From Ambrosia x helenae (Eukaryota > Streptophyta > Magnoliopsida > Asterales > Asteraceae): 64,000 bases of DNA. The stretch is taken from contig CM061223.1 of NCBI GenBank assembly GCA_030844895.1, positions 13,403,994 to 13,467,993 of the forward strand, read 5' to 3'. Made by a program: the position numbers and the translations under genes. The notes beneath the pieces were generated by a model. The model made no database searches, had not been told where the DNA came from, and saw only the letters and a program-made list of their open reading frames with translations. This document shows positions 53,162-63,996 of this stretch, piece by piece (position 1 is the first letter of the stretch; each line of letters starts with the position of its first letter).

Positions 53162-53639
53162 GTCTCCCCTACTTTTGGAAACTTCGTCCCGAAGTTATTA
53201 AAAACACAGGTTTGAGGTTGATTAGGTAGAAATTAAGGCAGCTGTGGTTTGGGTTAAGGCACGACATGAATTTATAGGTAATAGAATAATTTGTTTCGAA
53301 TAATTTGGATAAGAGGTTTGAGATGTGAGTTTTAAGGATTGGATTAGGTTCGTCTGAAGTAGCAAGAAGCATAAGAATCTAGCAAAATACTAAACTTATG
53401 TTTTAGGAATCTTATAAGAAATGCATGAATTGATTGGCTATATGAAAACCAAATGAACTACTAAAACCTTATTAGAATTTCACACTACCTTAACGTACCT
53501 GTAAATTCATGATTACGTTCCGGACCGCAATCACCAATTTACCTTACATTAGGGTTTTGTGTCCTTCTATGACTCTAAACACACATGTAAGTAATGCAAA
53601 ATAACCTTGTGATTGAATCGTTTACAATGTATCCAAAAA

Positions 53640-53870
53640 TGAGTCCAACTGTTGAGTAGGAAAAAGACTTCTACCAGTCAGTGAGTAAGAACCTCTACCG
53701 ATTGTTGAGCAGGTGCGATAGCCTCTACCAGTCGTTGAGCAGGTTGTAGGGCCTTTACCGACTGTTGAGCAGGCATGATGACCTCTACCAATCGTTGAGT
53801 AGGTTATTTGGTACTCAACTAACTGTTGAGCAAGTACTTCATCCTCTACCAATTGTTTGATTAAGTGTAC
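53640..53870. repeat. ~35-bp minisatellite (GTTGAGCAGG word)
   Basis: Six to seven units of CCTCTACC-(A/G)-(A/T)TTGTTGAG(C/T)AGG with variable filler, in the interior of the nested element. The minus frame reads a CSTIGRG-type peptide repeat. Confidence 0.8.
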
Positions 53871-55427
53871 CAATTATTTCACACATAAATTGCAAATTGA
53901 TAATATGTACATATAAACAATCAAGTATCAAGCATAACATGCGAGTTGTAATAGTGTTGTCCTAGACAAGGTTAATGACTCTAGGTGTGTCTATAGCAAA
54001 TAGTTTATATTCCATGATTTCTAGTATCAAATGTTTAAATATGGTAGATAATCGAATCCTCATGTATAACTAAGGATTATGTTTGATGCAACACACAATC
54101 AAGTTTCAATAGTTTGGTTATCATGGGTAACTAGCTCATGTGTGAGAAGGTGAAGGATATGAATTTAGTTCTTGAGACGATGATGAAAAATCTTGAAGCA
54201 GAATCAAGGTTGTGAGAGATAGTGAATGTGAAGATAGTTTATAAAGAGTTTATTTTATAGTAAGGAGATTATGTAGCAGTGTAAATTTTGGGGTTTGGAT
54301 CAAAGGTTATAATCAAGTGTATAAGAAAACATGATTGTGGTATATGCCAAATATTGTAAAAATTTGAACAAGTTGAAAATGAGTGAGTGTCGATGGAGAA
54401 TTTAGAGACTAGATATTATTCCTATGAAAAAAAAAATCTTATTTTCAAAATTGGTTTTATACATAAAGCAAAAGTTGTTAAATAGTACAAGCTAAGTGGG
54501 CTTTGATTAAAATATTCCCGTTAGTTGGAGATTTCAAACATGACATTAGGTTTTGAAGATCAGGGTTCTATTAAGTGATTTTTTTTAATAGTTTAAAGCA
54601 TTATGTAGAAAATTGTTTGTTACGTCAATAAATAAACAAATAAATTTAAGTTCGAGGACATCTTTTGACAAAAATATGTACTTTGTAAAGTTACTAGGTA
54701 ATGAAAATACAACAAGATTTAGAAATCTTTAGTTTGTGCTAAGGTATGAGGTTATAGTTTTTAAAAAAATAAGTAACATGTGGAGAAATGAAATAATATG
54801 ATTTGGGTAGGGTGTTGAATATTTAAAAAGTGTCTAAGATGGTAAGGTGAAGTGTGATTGTGAAATCCATAGATGGTTATGATATGAGATTGATTTAAGC
54901 TGTAAAATTTTGAGATTTTAGAACTTAGTTTAAGGAAAGTGAGTGTAATCATTTATTCATTAATTAAAACGAATAAACGAAAACGTTGACTTATCAAAAC
55001 TTCTAGATTCTAATAACATAATGAAGACATGCTTTAGCCTATAAGTGAACACTCATCCCGAGAATTCCCAGGTAGGCATCCGGGTCCCTCGTCTGATTGG
55101 GATTTATGCGCAATGCCAGTCCTAGACAGAAAACTCAGAATACAGGTGTTCACCCTTCCAGATTGCACGTGTTCGTTATTAAAATTTAGAACTTCGACGA
55201 GATCTTCAAGGTGGTTCAGGCTAAACCTGAGGATTTGTCCTACTAGTCTAAGAGTAGATCTTGTGATGGAAAGCACTCTTCTTGTAGGGACTAAAGTAAG
55301 GATAAGAAGTAGGATAGAGAATAGAAACAAGTAAGGTTGCAAGTAAAAGGAGCAAGTACCGGTTAAAATCCTATGGTTATAGACTATATTATTTTTTTTT
55401 TCTAATAACCTAATTCCCTATAACCAA
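53871..55427. other. Interior of nested element, no gene seen
   Basis: AT-rich with short frames lacking domains (for example 55034-55342 minus). Classed as non-coding cargo or decayed gag. Confidence 0.55.
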
Positions 55428-55443
55428 GGCTCTGATACCAATC

Positions 55444-56867
55444 TGTAACACCCCAACCGATGGCGGAAACATCGGGATGTCACGTATTGATGATTGTTCA
55501 GTAGCTCATGGTAAATAATAAATTTCAATAAATGATTTAAATAAATTACATACAATTGTTCTAAGAATTTTGTACATCAAAATGAAAAATACTAGCTACG
55601 CATCTTCAAACAATAACCCTAATCTTCAAGCAAGCTATAACCTGAAACATGTTAAGTTTGAAAATATTTTGGGTCAACAAAAGTTGGTGAGAATTACATA
55701 GGTTTTGATAATCGAATAAAACTTGTACAATTCAAGTGTCATGGCAAGTCTAGTCCATATGTGAAAACATACTAGAAGTAAATCGAGTGCATAATCAACC
55801 CTTGTGACTGTTATATTGTGGTCCATCCCATACGCTCATGGTTCACTCGATTATGTTATGCGATAACAATCACCCACGCTACCTTTGTAGGAGGCACGTA
55901 TCCGGGTGGGATTGTCAGTCCAATAGATCTATCATTGTATACCGTCGGCTGATCAATGTTAATGATTATGCTAGAATTGTGCTTACCCTAGTCATGTTTA
56001 AGACATAATGCAACATAGAAAAACACATAGACACTTTGATGATTGAATTGCATATAGAATGTTGTAACATGTTTCACCCCAAAAATGGTGATAAATAGAA
56101 AAGGGGCTATGTAAAACTCACCTTAGCAAAATGTTATGTCTCGTGAAAAAAATAGAATAATGTGTTGTGTATGTATGCGAGGCGAATCCCAAAGACTCAA
56201 CAACGTAGCTAGTCCAAATTGAAGAAAACAAAAAAGAAAGAATATCAAGCTTCCAATTCGCCAATTACAAGAGCTTATAATCAAAGCTTCAATTGTAGAA
56301 GTAATAGACTATAGAAGAAAGGTATGAGGGAAAGTTTAATCGGATTGAAACAATCGATTTAGAGGTGCAAAGTATAATGGGTCATAGGTGGGTTTTTATA
56401 CTAGTTTTGGAGTCAGTTAGCCATTAAAATTGGTCAACACCATAAAGTAAGGTTTTATGATGAATTGACTATTTGACTAAGACTTTGACTGTTTGACTAA
56501 GACTTTGACTGTTTGACTAAGACTTTGACTAATCAATTTAAGGAATGTGTTAAGTTTATTTTCTTCTGAAATACTACACAAGATGATAGTTGGCTCAGTT
56601 GGTTGTCACTGTGTGTTGGTTGGCTGTGGACGCGGGTTCGAGTCCCGGTCCACACAAATCTTTTTTTGGCAATTATTTCCCTAAAACTATATTATTCTAA
56701 ATTCATAATATGATTATATAAGCCCGAAAGTGACTCGAAATATTTTTAAAACGTACAAAAGTGTCGAGATACAAATAATTATTAGTTTAAGGTATTTAAA
56801 ACATATATTGTTTAAAACAATACATTCTTTTTATCAAAAAAAATTAGGGGAAATTCGCGATGTTACA
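55444..56867 (-). repeat. 5' LTR of nested element
   Basis: Carries three copies of the 20-base GACTTTGACT-containing unit where the partner has two. Ends at the ATGCA target duplication. Confidence 0.93.
56584..56667 (+). ncRNA. tRNA-like pol III unit in LTR, copy 2
   Basis: A box 56591-56602, B box 56635-56645, T7 run 56661-56667. Same as the copy at 52877 apart from one base. Confidence 0.55.
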
Positions 56868-56872
56868 ATGCA

Positions 56873-57521
56873 TGTCTGCAGTAGAGTACAGGGCTATACT
56901 CAAGTACCGATTGATGATCCCTATGTACCCGGAAGATGAAACTTGCCCTATCTGCCGTAAAACCTGCATGGATAAATACAGGGAGCATGCAATTCATTGC
57001 AAGGAGCTCCCTGGTTTCAAATATCGGCATGACTGGGTGAGGGATGTTTTGTGGGATATCTTGAGAAGAGCTGGGATCTCTGCCAAAAAGGAGGCCCCTG
57101 TAAACTTCCTCACAGACCCCACGGAAGGGAGATCCACCCTGCAACCAGCAGACCTGCTTGTCTTTGGTTGGGAGAGAGGGAAGCATGCCTGTGTGGACCT
57201 CATCGGGGTATCTCCGCTGGTTGGGTTACGGGAAACAGGGTTCGTAGCTGGGCAAGCATCAAGAAAGGCGGAATCAAAGAAAGTAGATAAACATGCTAAA
57301 GCTTATGCAGATAACCAACATGTCTTTATCCCTCTGGCTTTCGACACCTTTGGCTCTCTGGCGCCAGAAGCTATTCGTTTCTTGACCAGGGTCCAACGGG
57401 TTGTCCACAGCAATGTTTCATCCCCAGGGGGCAAGGTTTTGTCTTTAGTAGACTAGGGTTTGCAATTCAAAAAGGGGTGGCGGCGCAGCTTGTTGCCCGT
57501 CTACCTGCTATTATGATGTAA
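56873..57521 (+). pseudogene. Zinc finger and endonuclease-like part of the non-LTR element
   Basis: Continues the RT frame after the insertion. CPICRKTCMDKYREHAIHC is a CX2CX10HX3C finger. FKYRHDWVRD and LQPADLLVFGWERGKHACVD fit the conserved layout of R2-type restriction-like endonucleases (R/KH, PD-like ADL, then D), with a later Lys-rich helix KVDKHAKAYADNQHVF and LAFDTFGSLAPEA. A one-base shift near 57440 moves the end (AIQKGVAAQLVARLP) into another frame, stop TAA 57519-57521. The assignment as nuclease is by motif layout only. Confidence 0.6.
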
Positions 57522-57560
57522 CTTCCGTATTTTGTTTTAATAAAAATCATTACTTATTAT

Positions 57561-57935
57561 TAAAATTTTGATATAACAATGAAGATATTTTCGTTTTTAA
57601 TTTGGAATTTAACATTTACTTTCAACTCCTGTTAGTATATGTTTGTTTATTTCTATTTGTGTACGTTTATGTTTGTGAACAATTCGTTTAGAATACTAAC
57701 GAACGAGCATAAATGAACACAAACATGAACAAAGAAAATATGTCCGTCTTAGTGATGATGTTAGTTCATTTGTTAGAATAAGGTTAAACGAACCAACATG
57801 AACAAGCACCCTTTCGTGTTCGTTCGGTACAGGAATACTCAAAATATAGTTTTTTTTTTTAATGTCAATTTGGCTCATGAGGTTTGCATATTGACCATAA
57901 AAGTCAAAATGCATAAATTTTCCAAAATGTTGAGG
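57561..57935. other. Right flank of non-LTR element in intron
   Basis: GTTCATGTT/GAACATGAAC-type words here and at 49840-49950 (left flank) suggest the element landed inside an older repeat of that kind. No coding sequence. Confidence 0.45.
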
Positions 57936-57941
57936 TTATAC

Positions 57942-58331
57942 CTGTCTTGCTATTTGGGTAACCAGTTGCAGGTCCCCTGCTGCACCAGTAGTGATCTCTG
58001 GTTCACCAAAGATGATTTCTTCTACTGCTCTATAACCTCCTAGACCGGCTACAATTCTAGCAAAAAGTTGTTGCTTAGAGGTTAAAGACGGATCTTCGTT
58101 AGGTGTAAACCATGTTAATCCGCGAGTTTGTCCCCTAGGTATCAATGTTACTTTTTGCACCGGATCATGCCCTTGAGTCAAAGTCCTATAACCACCATAT
58201 GACCTAATGATATTGATTTTTACATGGCATCCAATAATCTGTATTGAGCATTTAGCTTCAGGAAGTTGCCTTGCTATATGGTGTTCGTACATGTTAGTTT
58301 GATTTCTGTGAGTCCACTCTGCCACTGACAT
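57942..58331 (-). pseudogene. FtsH protease, peptidase-domain exon (broken)
   Basis: The minus frame contains GHDPVQKVTLIPRGQTRGLT, SKQQLFARIVAGLGG and EEIIFGEPEITTGAAGDLQ, the M41 peptidase region of plastid FtsH. It ends TQIARQ at a canonical donor (57941). The zinc site HEVGH that should precede TPGHDPV is replaced by unrelated sequence, and the AAA ATPase domain is absent. The gene is therefore a fragment even before the intron insertions. Confidence 0.85.
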
Positions 58332-58822
58332 TGTTACTTAAATTTGTGAACTGGGTTGTAGAATTGATTTAGGTATTTTGATGCAATAATTACATGATTA
58401 GAAAAGTGGCTACACCGACATGGCAATCTCATACTTTTGGAAAACCATTTAAGCATAAACTTTTAAGATTAGTGTACTTTAGGTTGTAAATTTCATGTTT
58501 GATCATTGATAGTGTGATGTGTTCATATTTTATTTTGAGGTTCACTTCAATAACTTAAACTTCAACGTTGTTAATGTTTTGGGTATGTTTTATACTCATT
58601 GATATGTAGTTTTTTTTTAATAAATTATAGTTTCAAAAGAACGACTGACATTAAGAACAGAGTCAAGAATACTTTGGCAAACAATGTAGGGATATAAAGC
58701 GCTCTTATCAAGAAAAAAAGGGAATAATGGCCTCAAACAAATGATACCAGGTATCAGTAACTTGTTTGGATCTTTATTGTTATTGTAGGCTATGTTTATG
58801 AATTTCAAAATTTAGTAACTAA
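58332..58822. other. Stretch without recognised gene
   Basis: AT-rich, no domain-bearing frame. It should hold the missing upstream FtsH exons if they had survived; none is seen. Confidence 0.5.
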
Positions 58823-59348
58823 CTAGTAGAGTGCACCCGTGCTACGCACGGGTTGCGCGAGATATGCACCGCTATTCTACCGCGCGTTACGCAAAGGTTG
58901 CTGGAACTGGCTACAATGCAACTTTAAAAAAGTTGGGTGAAATTCTAAAAGATAAAAGTTTGGTGGTCAAAGTTTGAAATCCTAATAGCTAAAAGTTTGG
59001 TGGTCAAATTGGAAGAAAAGAAAGTACATAAGCTAGTGGCCAAATTGTTTAGTGGCCAAACCGTAAAAAAGTAAAGTGTCAAATTGAGAAAATAGAAAGT
59101 AAAAAAGTTAGTGGTCAAAGTGCAAAGAATAAAAATTAACTATTTAATAGCTAAAATTTTAATGGTCAAAGTTTGGTGGTCAAATTGGAAAAAAAGAAAG
59201 TACATAAGCTAGTGGCTAAATTGTTTAGTGGCCAAACTGTAAAAAAGTAAAGTGTCAAATTGAGAAAACAGAAAGCAAAAAAGTTTGTGGTCAAAATGCA
59301 AAGAATAAAAATAACTATTGCCTAACGTGATGTTATTTAGTATATAGA
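58823..59348 (-). mobile_element. Short non-autonomous Helitron-like element
   Basis: Minus-strand 3' end: hairpin CCCGTGC-GTA-GCACGGG (58852-58836), 9-base spacer, CTAG (58826-58823) then T. The 5' end on the minus strand reads TCTATATACTAAATAACATC from 59348. The body is a 176-base tandem duplication (about 58975-59150 and 59151-59326) with the word GGTCAAATTGGAA. Confidence 0.68.
58975..59326. repeat. 176-bp tandem duplication
   Basis: Two units share ordered text AGTACATAAGCTAGTGGC, then GTAAAAAAGTAAAGTGTCAA. It fills most of the short Helitron. Confidence 0.88.
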
Positions 59349-60413
59349 GTAATATTTATGCGTTACACCCTACTACTAGTGTGTTTCTTCCTACATACTT
59401 CGTATCATTATAACGAATCATACACAAACGGCATACACACAAACACAACAAACCCCAACAACAAAAACATGACAATAAAACAAACGCACCCGCAGCATCG
59501 CGCAGGCATTCCCAATTAATTACAAAACTTAGTAGCCAAAACAGAAAACAAGTTAAAAGAGATAATCAGCCACAAAATATAACATAATGCCAAAAATTAT
59601 AACATAATGCTGAAAAAAAATATACAATGAATGACAAATATGACACATTGATGAAAATAAGAAAAAGACACAATGCTACACAAAAGACACAATGATATAA
59701 CGTAAAATTCTAAAAACTACAAGCTAAAAATCAAAAAAAGAGACCCCAGAAATTAAAATCGTTGGGTTCGATAAGACAGTTCCAATACCGCTTGAAGGAG
59801 TTTAATCAGAGTACGTTTGATACCCTTCTTACAATTTTCTATTTTGTATTTGCTTCTAACCCACCAACTAAACACTTGATGTCATATTTTTTTTTCACTT
59901 TTACTACATATTTCAACTCTCTTCTCTTACTATGTCACGCAAAAGACAAACTCACATAAAAAAACAAAATGCTATAGTTCCTTAACGTGTTTAAAATTAA
60001 TGCATAGAGTAATACTTTCAATAATGTCCAATGATAATCAACCATAATTTCACATCTTTTTAATGAGTTTAATTTGTCAATAATATGTAGATCAATGATT
60101 CACTTGTTGATGAATAGGGGTGTCCATGGGATCAGATAACGGGTTATTCGGATTATTCAGATCGGATTGTTTGGATTTTGAAATTTTAGGGACCTATCTG
60201 AAATCTGATCTGATCCAATCCGAATTGGATGTGTACCAATTCGATCCAAATCCATCCGAATGTGTAGATACACCCTTCGGATATGTCCTTAGCTTGGATA
60301 TGCTAGTCGGATCATGTTTTAGCACGTTCAGGGCTCATTTAGATGATTATATAGGTTTAGGGGAATTTTGGTAAATTGTTTGATGCCATACGCCTACAAT
60401 AGCCTCATACGTG
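59349..60413. other. Stretch without recognised gene
   Basis: Short frames only. 60010-60115 is a third copy of the dispersed repeat seen at 25305 and 26860. 60140-60290 is rich in GGATC/GATCC and GGATTATTC words, some in opposed orientation; a small DNA transposon is possible but ends are unclear. Confidence 0.45.
60010..60115 (+). repeat. Dispersed repeat, copy 3 of 3
   Basis: GATAATCAACCATAATTTCA, TTTGTCAATAATATGTAGAT and CTTGTTGATGAATA follow in the same order as the two other copies. Confidence 0.4.
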
Positions 60414-61204
60414 TGTACTGTGTACACGTATGGGAGCCTGACCGATGTCGAAGGGTCAGTCAAAAATAAGATTAAAATTAGTTCCTTATTGCCTTATTAG
60501 ACAGGGTAAGTCAGATGTCGAACCACGAGGAGTTGCAAGAAAAGTAAAATTCGGTTGCTTGAGAGTGATTGTGAAAACAAATAAATATTAAGATGTATAC
60601 AATTGGAGAAAAGGTGATTCCTCCAGGTTTTGGATTCAAAGTGGCTTTAAGTAATCAGTTTTTATTGAGAAAATCACATAGACATGATTAAGATAATTAA
60701 TTAGTTGATTGTGATAAACGAGGACTAAGTACTTTGATTGCAAAACAACAAAAGGTTATCACACGGTTATCAATCGAAGATTACCAAACCCAATCCCTAT
60801 CTAATATATCCCAATTACTAGAACTCTCGGGAATTGAAAGAATCAAAACTAGGTTTTAGATAAAAATCAACCATTTACAATCAAACTAATAAATCATTAA
60901 GCAAAAAGCATCGAATGCTTAGATTGCTAATCTCAAATACAAAGAAAAACTAAAAACATTCATCCACTTACAAGAATCCTCCACCCAGAGGAAACCACGA
61001 AAAGATTAGCCACTCATGTTCTTGATTTGATCTTCAATCTTGATGTTTGATTGCATGTTTGATGTTAGAATGATGATTGGAATGGTTAGAATGGTGAAAA
61101 GATCTCCAAGAATGCTCCTAAAATCGCCTCCTAAGTCCCCAAGAAAAGCTAGAATGGAATGGTGGCCAAAAACCCTATTTTCTTATGACTTTTAATGAGT
61201 TTCC

Positions 61205-61345
61205 CGTCTTCCAACGTCGTAGCCTACACCAGTCAGCACTAGAGCCGTAGGCTACGCTACTGCACATTCTGATGTGATCAGCCAAGTGTTTGCTGTAAGC
61301 TACTCCAATCAGCAACAGATCCGTAAAGCTACGCCGCTAACAGCT
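61205..61345. repeat. GTAGCCTACG word array in LTR
   Basis: Words CGTAGCCTAC, CCGTAGGCTACG, GTAAGCTAC and CGTAAAGCTACG alternate in both orientations with CAGTCAGCA/CAATCAGCA fillers. Confidence 0.7.
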
Positions 61346-63138
61346 TTTTACCAAAACTTGTTTTCTGCATAACTTTTTCATTATAACTCCGTTTGCGGTC
61401 ACGCCTTCGTTTTTCAACCCTTTATCATGCCATCCATTATAATCTTCAAATCCAATCCATTTATTTTCTCCAAAACACATCCAATCTTCGTATTTAACCT
61501 ACAAAACATTAATTTCTCATAGTTACTCAATTCCACACATGTCAACACATAAAAACACATAAGATTTAACATTTAAACACTTAAACTTCCATTCCAAACC
61601 CATTCCATCACATCCCCACACTTTACCTTTGCTTGTCCTCAAGCAAATCCGTTCGAAACACTATCACGGACAAAAATAAACAACCCAATCTTCCCTACCA
61701 TGCATTAGCTAGGGTCCAAAGTCATACCCCAGTCACATATTAGCATTAGATGTGTTAATTCAGCAAGTTCAAGTTAATTCTCATTTAAAAACAGAAATTG
61801 CCCAACTAAAACTAACATGCTTCCGGTTTTTATTCTCATGCAACACACCCCTCATAATGTTTCACTCCACTCGGTTTATATCTAGACTAGCATGTAATGC
61901 GTTAGTATTAGTCACTCAAAAACCAAACATGAGACTCTGTTAACATAAGCTTGAATGACAATCACACCTCCACTGTATCACATAGACAATGCACATATCT
62001 AAAGAACTTACAGGTTTTGGGCTAAGGGTAGGGTAGGAAATATTTGGTTAAAAAGTGGCTCAATAAAAATGGTGAAACAAATTGATTGGCAATCCTTATT
62101 CAACAAAACTAATAAACAATTAACACTTGGGGTCATATTCTACCCATAACAAACATACTTCTATTTTTTTGTATTTTCTCTTTTTTTTTCTTTGGTTTTT
62201 CATTAATTTTTTTATTATTATTATTTTTTTAATAGCAACTTCAAAACTTCACACTTTGGATGCATAAACAATTCATCAAAGTTAACGGGTCAATTGGGTG
62301 AATATGTAGGTTTAACAAATGAAAGGGTATAAGGCTCAAAGTTGGCTACTAAGGGTAATGTCTTGGGTAAATAGGTCAACACATAAGCAAATAACTGGTG
62401 CAAAATAAAATAGGGATTCTAAATTGCCTTTATCATCTATGTGCATAGACGTCCATTTCACAGCCTTAGCATGTATCAAATTACACAAGTTCTAAAACAG
62501 AGAAACAAGTGGCCCACTCTCAACAAATGAATATATTTATGTGTAAATCACTCTAACAACTCTAGTAGGCTCAAAATCGCACCAAAATGGGGAATGGGTT
62601 ACCGATGTGTGCATGCATTTATTACCAATAGCTTGTTACTCCTAGTCAGGCAACTCTAAATATTTTCCCTAAAAATACCTGCTGAAAACAGTTCATATTA
62701 CTTCTCTATGACTTAGACCATGAGTAAGGACCTTTACTCACAAGCAAACAACGAATTGGGAATGTATTGAATACACCGCTTTCATATCCGATTAGACCGC
62801 TCAAAGGCAAAAAATTTAAAATCTTGCAATTTTTCAAAAAACTCTCCTCATCCCCACACTTGGGATACATTGTCCCCAATGTATAGGTTTTTAAGGTCAA
62901 AATGTGGGATTTTACTAACTCATGCAATTACTAATTTAGAAGCGGCTAATCTTTTTCCACCAATCCGTCCAACACATAATAGACTCACAAATACCATTCC
63001 CACACATAACATATAATGTTTTACCACACCACCAAAGTTACATCACAACTAAAACACACTAAAAATAAAATAGAATAAAAAAATAAAAAACTAGGAATGA
63101 ACACATGGACCTGATCGGTGATCAGAGAGTACTCAGTA

Positions 63139-63996
63139 TTAGCGCGCCTGCAGGTCTCCAAAGACATCCCGCATGGTGTTCCGCATTTCTCCAAAGCCAG
63201 CTGCGCCTTCAGAGCTACCCTCTCCTTGCATATGCTGCTCATCCTGAATTGGGTCCACCCATTCTGAATGGTGGACCTGTGGTACTGGACGCTGAATACT
63301 ACCATCATATGGTGCTATAGTAGTATAGTCAACAACAGGTGGATATTTCACCACCTCTTCTCCCTTAAGCCACGCTTCATGCATTCTCCTTGCTTGATCA
63401 TCATGAAACCTATGATTAATTTCTCTCTGTGCATTATAAGCATGAACCCGATGCCAATGCTCATTTCGATCATACACCCTTTGAGTGTCCCTTCTCTGTT
63501 GTTCATTATGTCGAGTATTCTGATCAAATATGGCCTGTGCATAACGTGGCCAAGTACTCCAATCCTCTGGTCTCGCCTGCTCAATAACCTCTTCTATATC
63601 CTGATAATCTCCACCTGAAAAATGTTGCCAACCCCCAAACTGTGACAACACAGGCTCCACATTCACCCGTGTACTCATCCCCATACCATCTCCACCAGCT
63701 ACCGCATCAATAGCATCTTCACCATCACTGTCCCCCATTGCACTATCTTCACTTTCAGCCTCATCTTCTTCACCCTCTAATAACATTCTTGCATCCGATC
63801 TCAATGCTCTCCACTTTCTTCCTTCATTCTTCAATTTATGGTAACAGTCCGTCTTCACATATTCCCAACCATACGTGCCCAACCTGTCTAGTGTAATTGG
63901 AGTATGTCCCTTCTTCAATGTGAGAAATTCAGACGTCCCATCAATAGCTCCATGATTCTTCAATAAGGTAGTAATCAACCGACAATGTGGAATCAC
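63139..63996 (-). CDS. Athila-type element protein, partial
   Basis: 285 codons, open at the upstream (right) window edge region. It starts MIPHCRLITTLLKNHG, a motif of the kind seen in ATHILA ORF1/gag-region proteins of plant Ty3 elements, followed by an acidic stretch (EGEEDEAESEDSAMGDSDGE) and a long charged, His/Arg-rich helix (DQNTRHNEQQRRDTQRVYDR). No zinc knuckle or protease is seen. The true N terminus probably lies beyond the window. Assignment rests on the short motif and the element context. Confidence 0.45.
   Translation of the reverse strand: MIPHCRLITTLLKNHGAIDGTSEFLTLKKGHTPITLDRLGTYGWEYVKTDCYHKLKNEGRKWRALRSDARMLLEGEEDEAESEDSAMGDSDGEDAIDAVAGGDGMGMSTRVNVEPVLSQFGGWQHFSGGDYQDIEEVIEQARPEDWSTWPRYAQAIFDQNTRHNEQQRRDTQRVYDRNEHWHRVHAYNAQREINHRFHDDQARRMHEAWLKGEEVVKYPPVVDYTTIAPYDGSIQRPVPQVHHSEWVDPIQDEQHMQGEGSSEGAAGFGEMRNTMRDVFGDLQAR

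Larger units (their letters stand above)
51758..56867 (-). mobile_element. Non-autonomous LTR retrotransposon nested in the RT gene
   Basis: LTRs of 1404 and 1424 bases are nearly identical; target duplication ATGCA (51753-51757, 56868-56872) is perfect. The primer site is on the minus strand: TTGGTATCAGAGCC (55441-55428) fits initiator Met tRNA. The purine tract on the minus strand (AAAAGTAGGGGAGAC) abuts the other LTR. The 2.28-kb interior has no gag, RT or integrase. Insertion is young and its excision would restore the host frame. Confidence 0.92.
50041..57560 (+). mobile_element. Non-LTR retroelement with likely restriction-like endonuclease, split
   Basis: One coding unit covers 50041-51757 and 56873-57521, followed by AATAAA (57539-57544) and A/T-rich sequence. 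It is 5'-truncated: coding sequence begins abruptly at 50041 with KVLCSSGVAP. Protein order: RT, then a CCHC-type finger, then a PD-(D/E)XK-like region. GC content is far above that of the flanks. No clear target duplication was found. The family is common in plant genomes as uncharacterised RT proteins, as far as I know. Confidence 0.7.
49592..57941 (-). other. 8.35-kb intron of the FtsH pseudogene
   Basis: Donor CAG|GTATAA (57941) and acceptor TTGACCAG| (49592) join two FtsH exons in phase 0. The intron is filled by the non-LTR element (50041-57560) and its nested LTR element. Confidence 0.65.

Noticed and set aside
55034..55342. 102-codon minus frame in the nested LTR element as a gene
   Set aside because: Hydrophobic start by chance, no domain, and not placed where gag should start next to the primer site.
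60116..60282. hAT-like MITE with AGGGGTGT/ACACCC ends
   Set aside because: The inverted ends are only 6-8 bases, no 8-bp duplication is visible, and the interior GGATC words may simply be low-complexity sequence.
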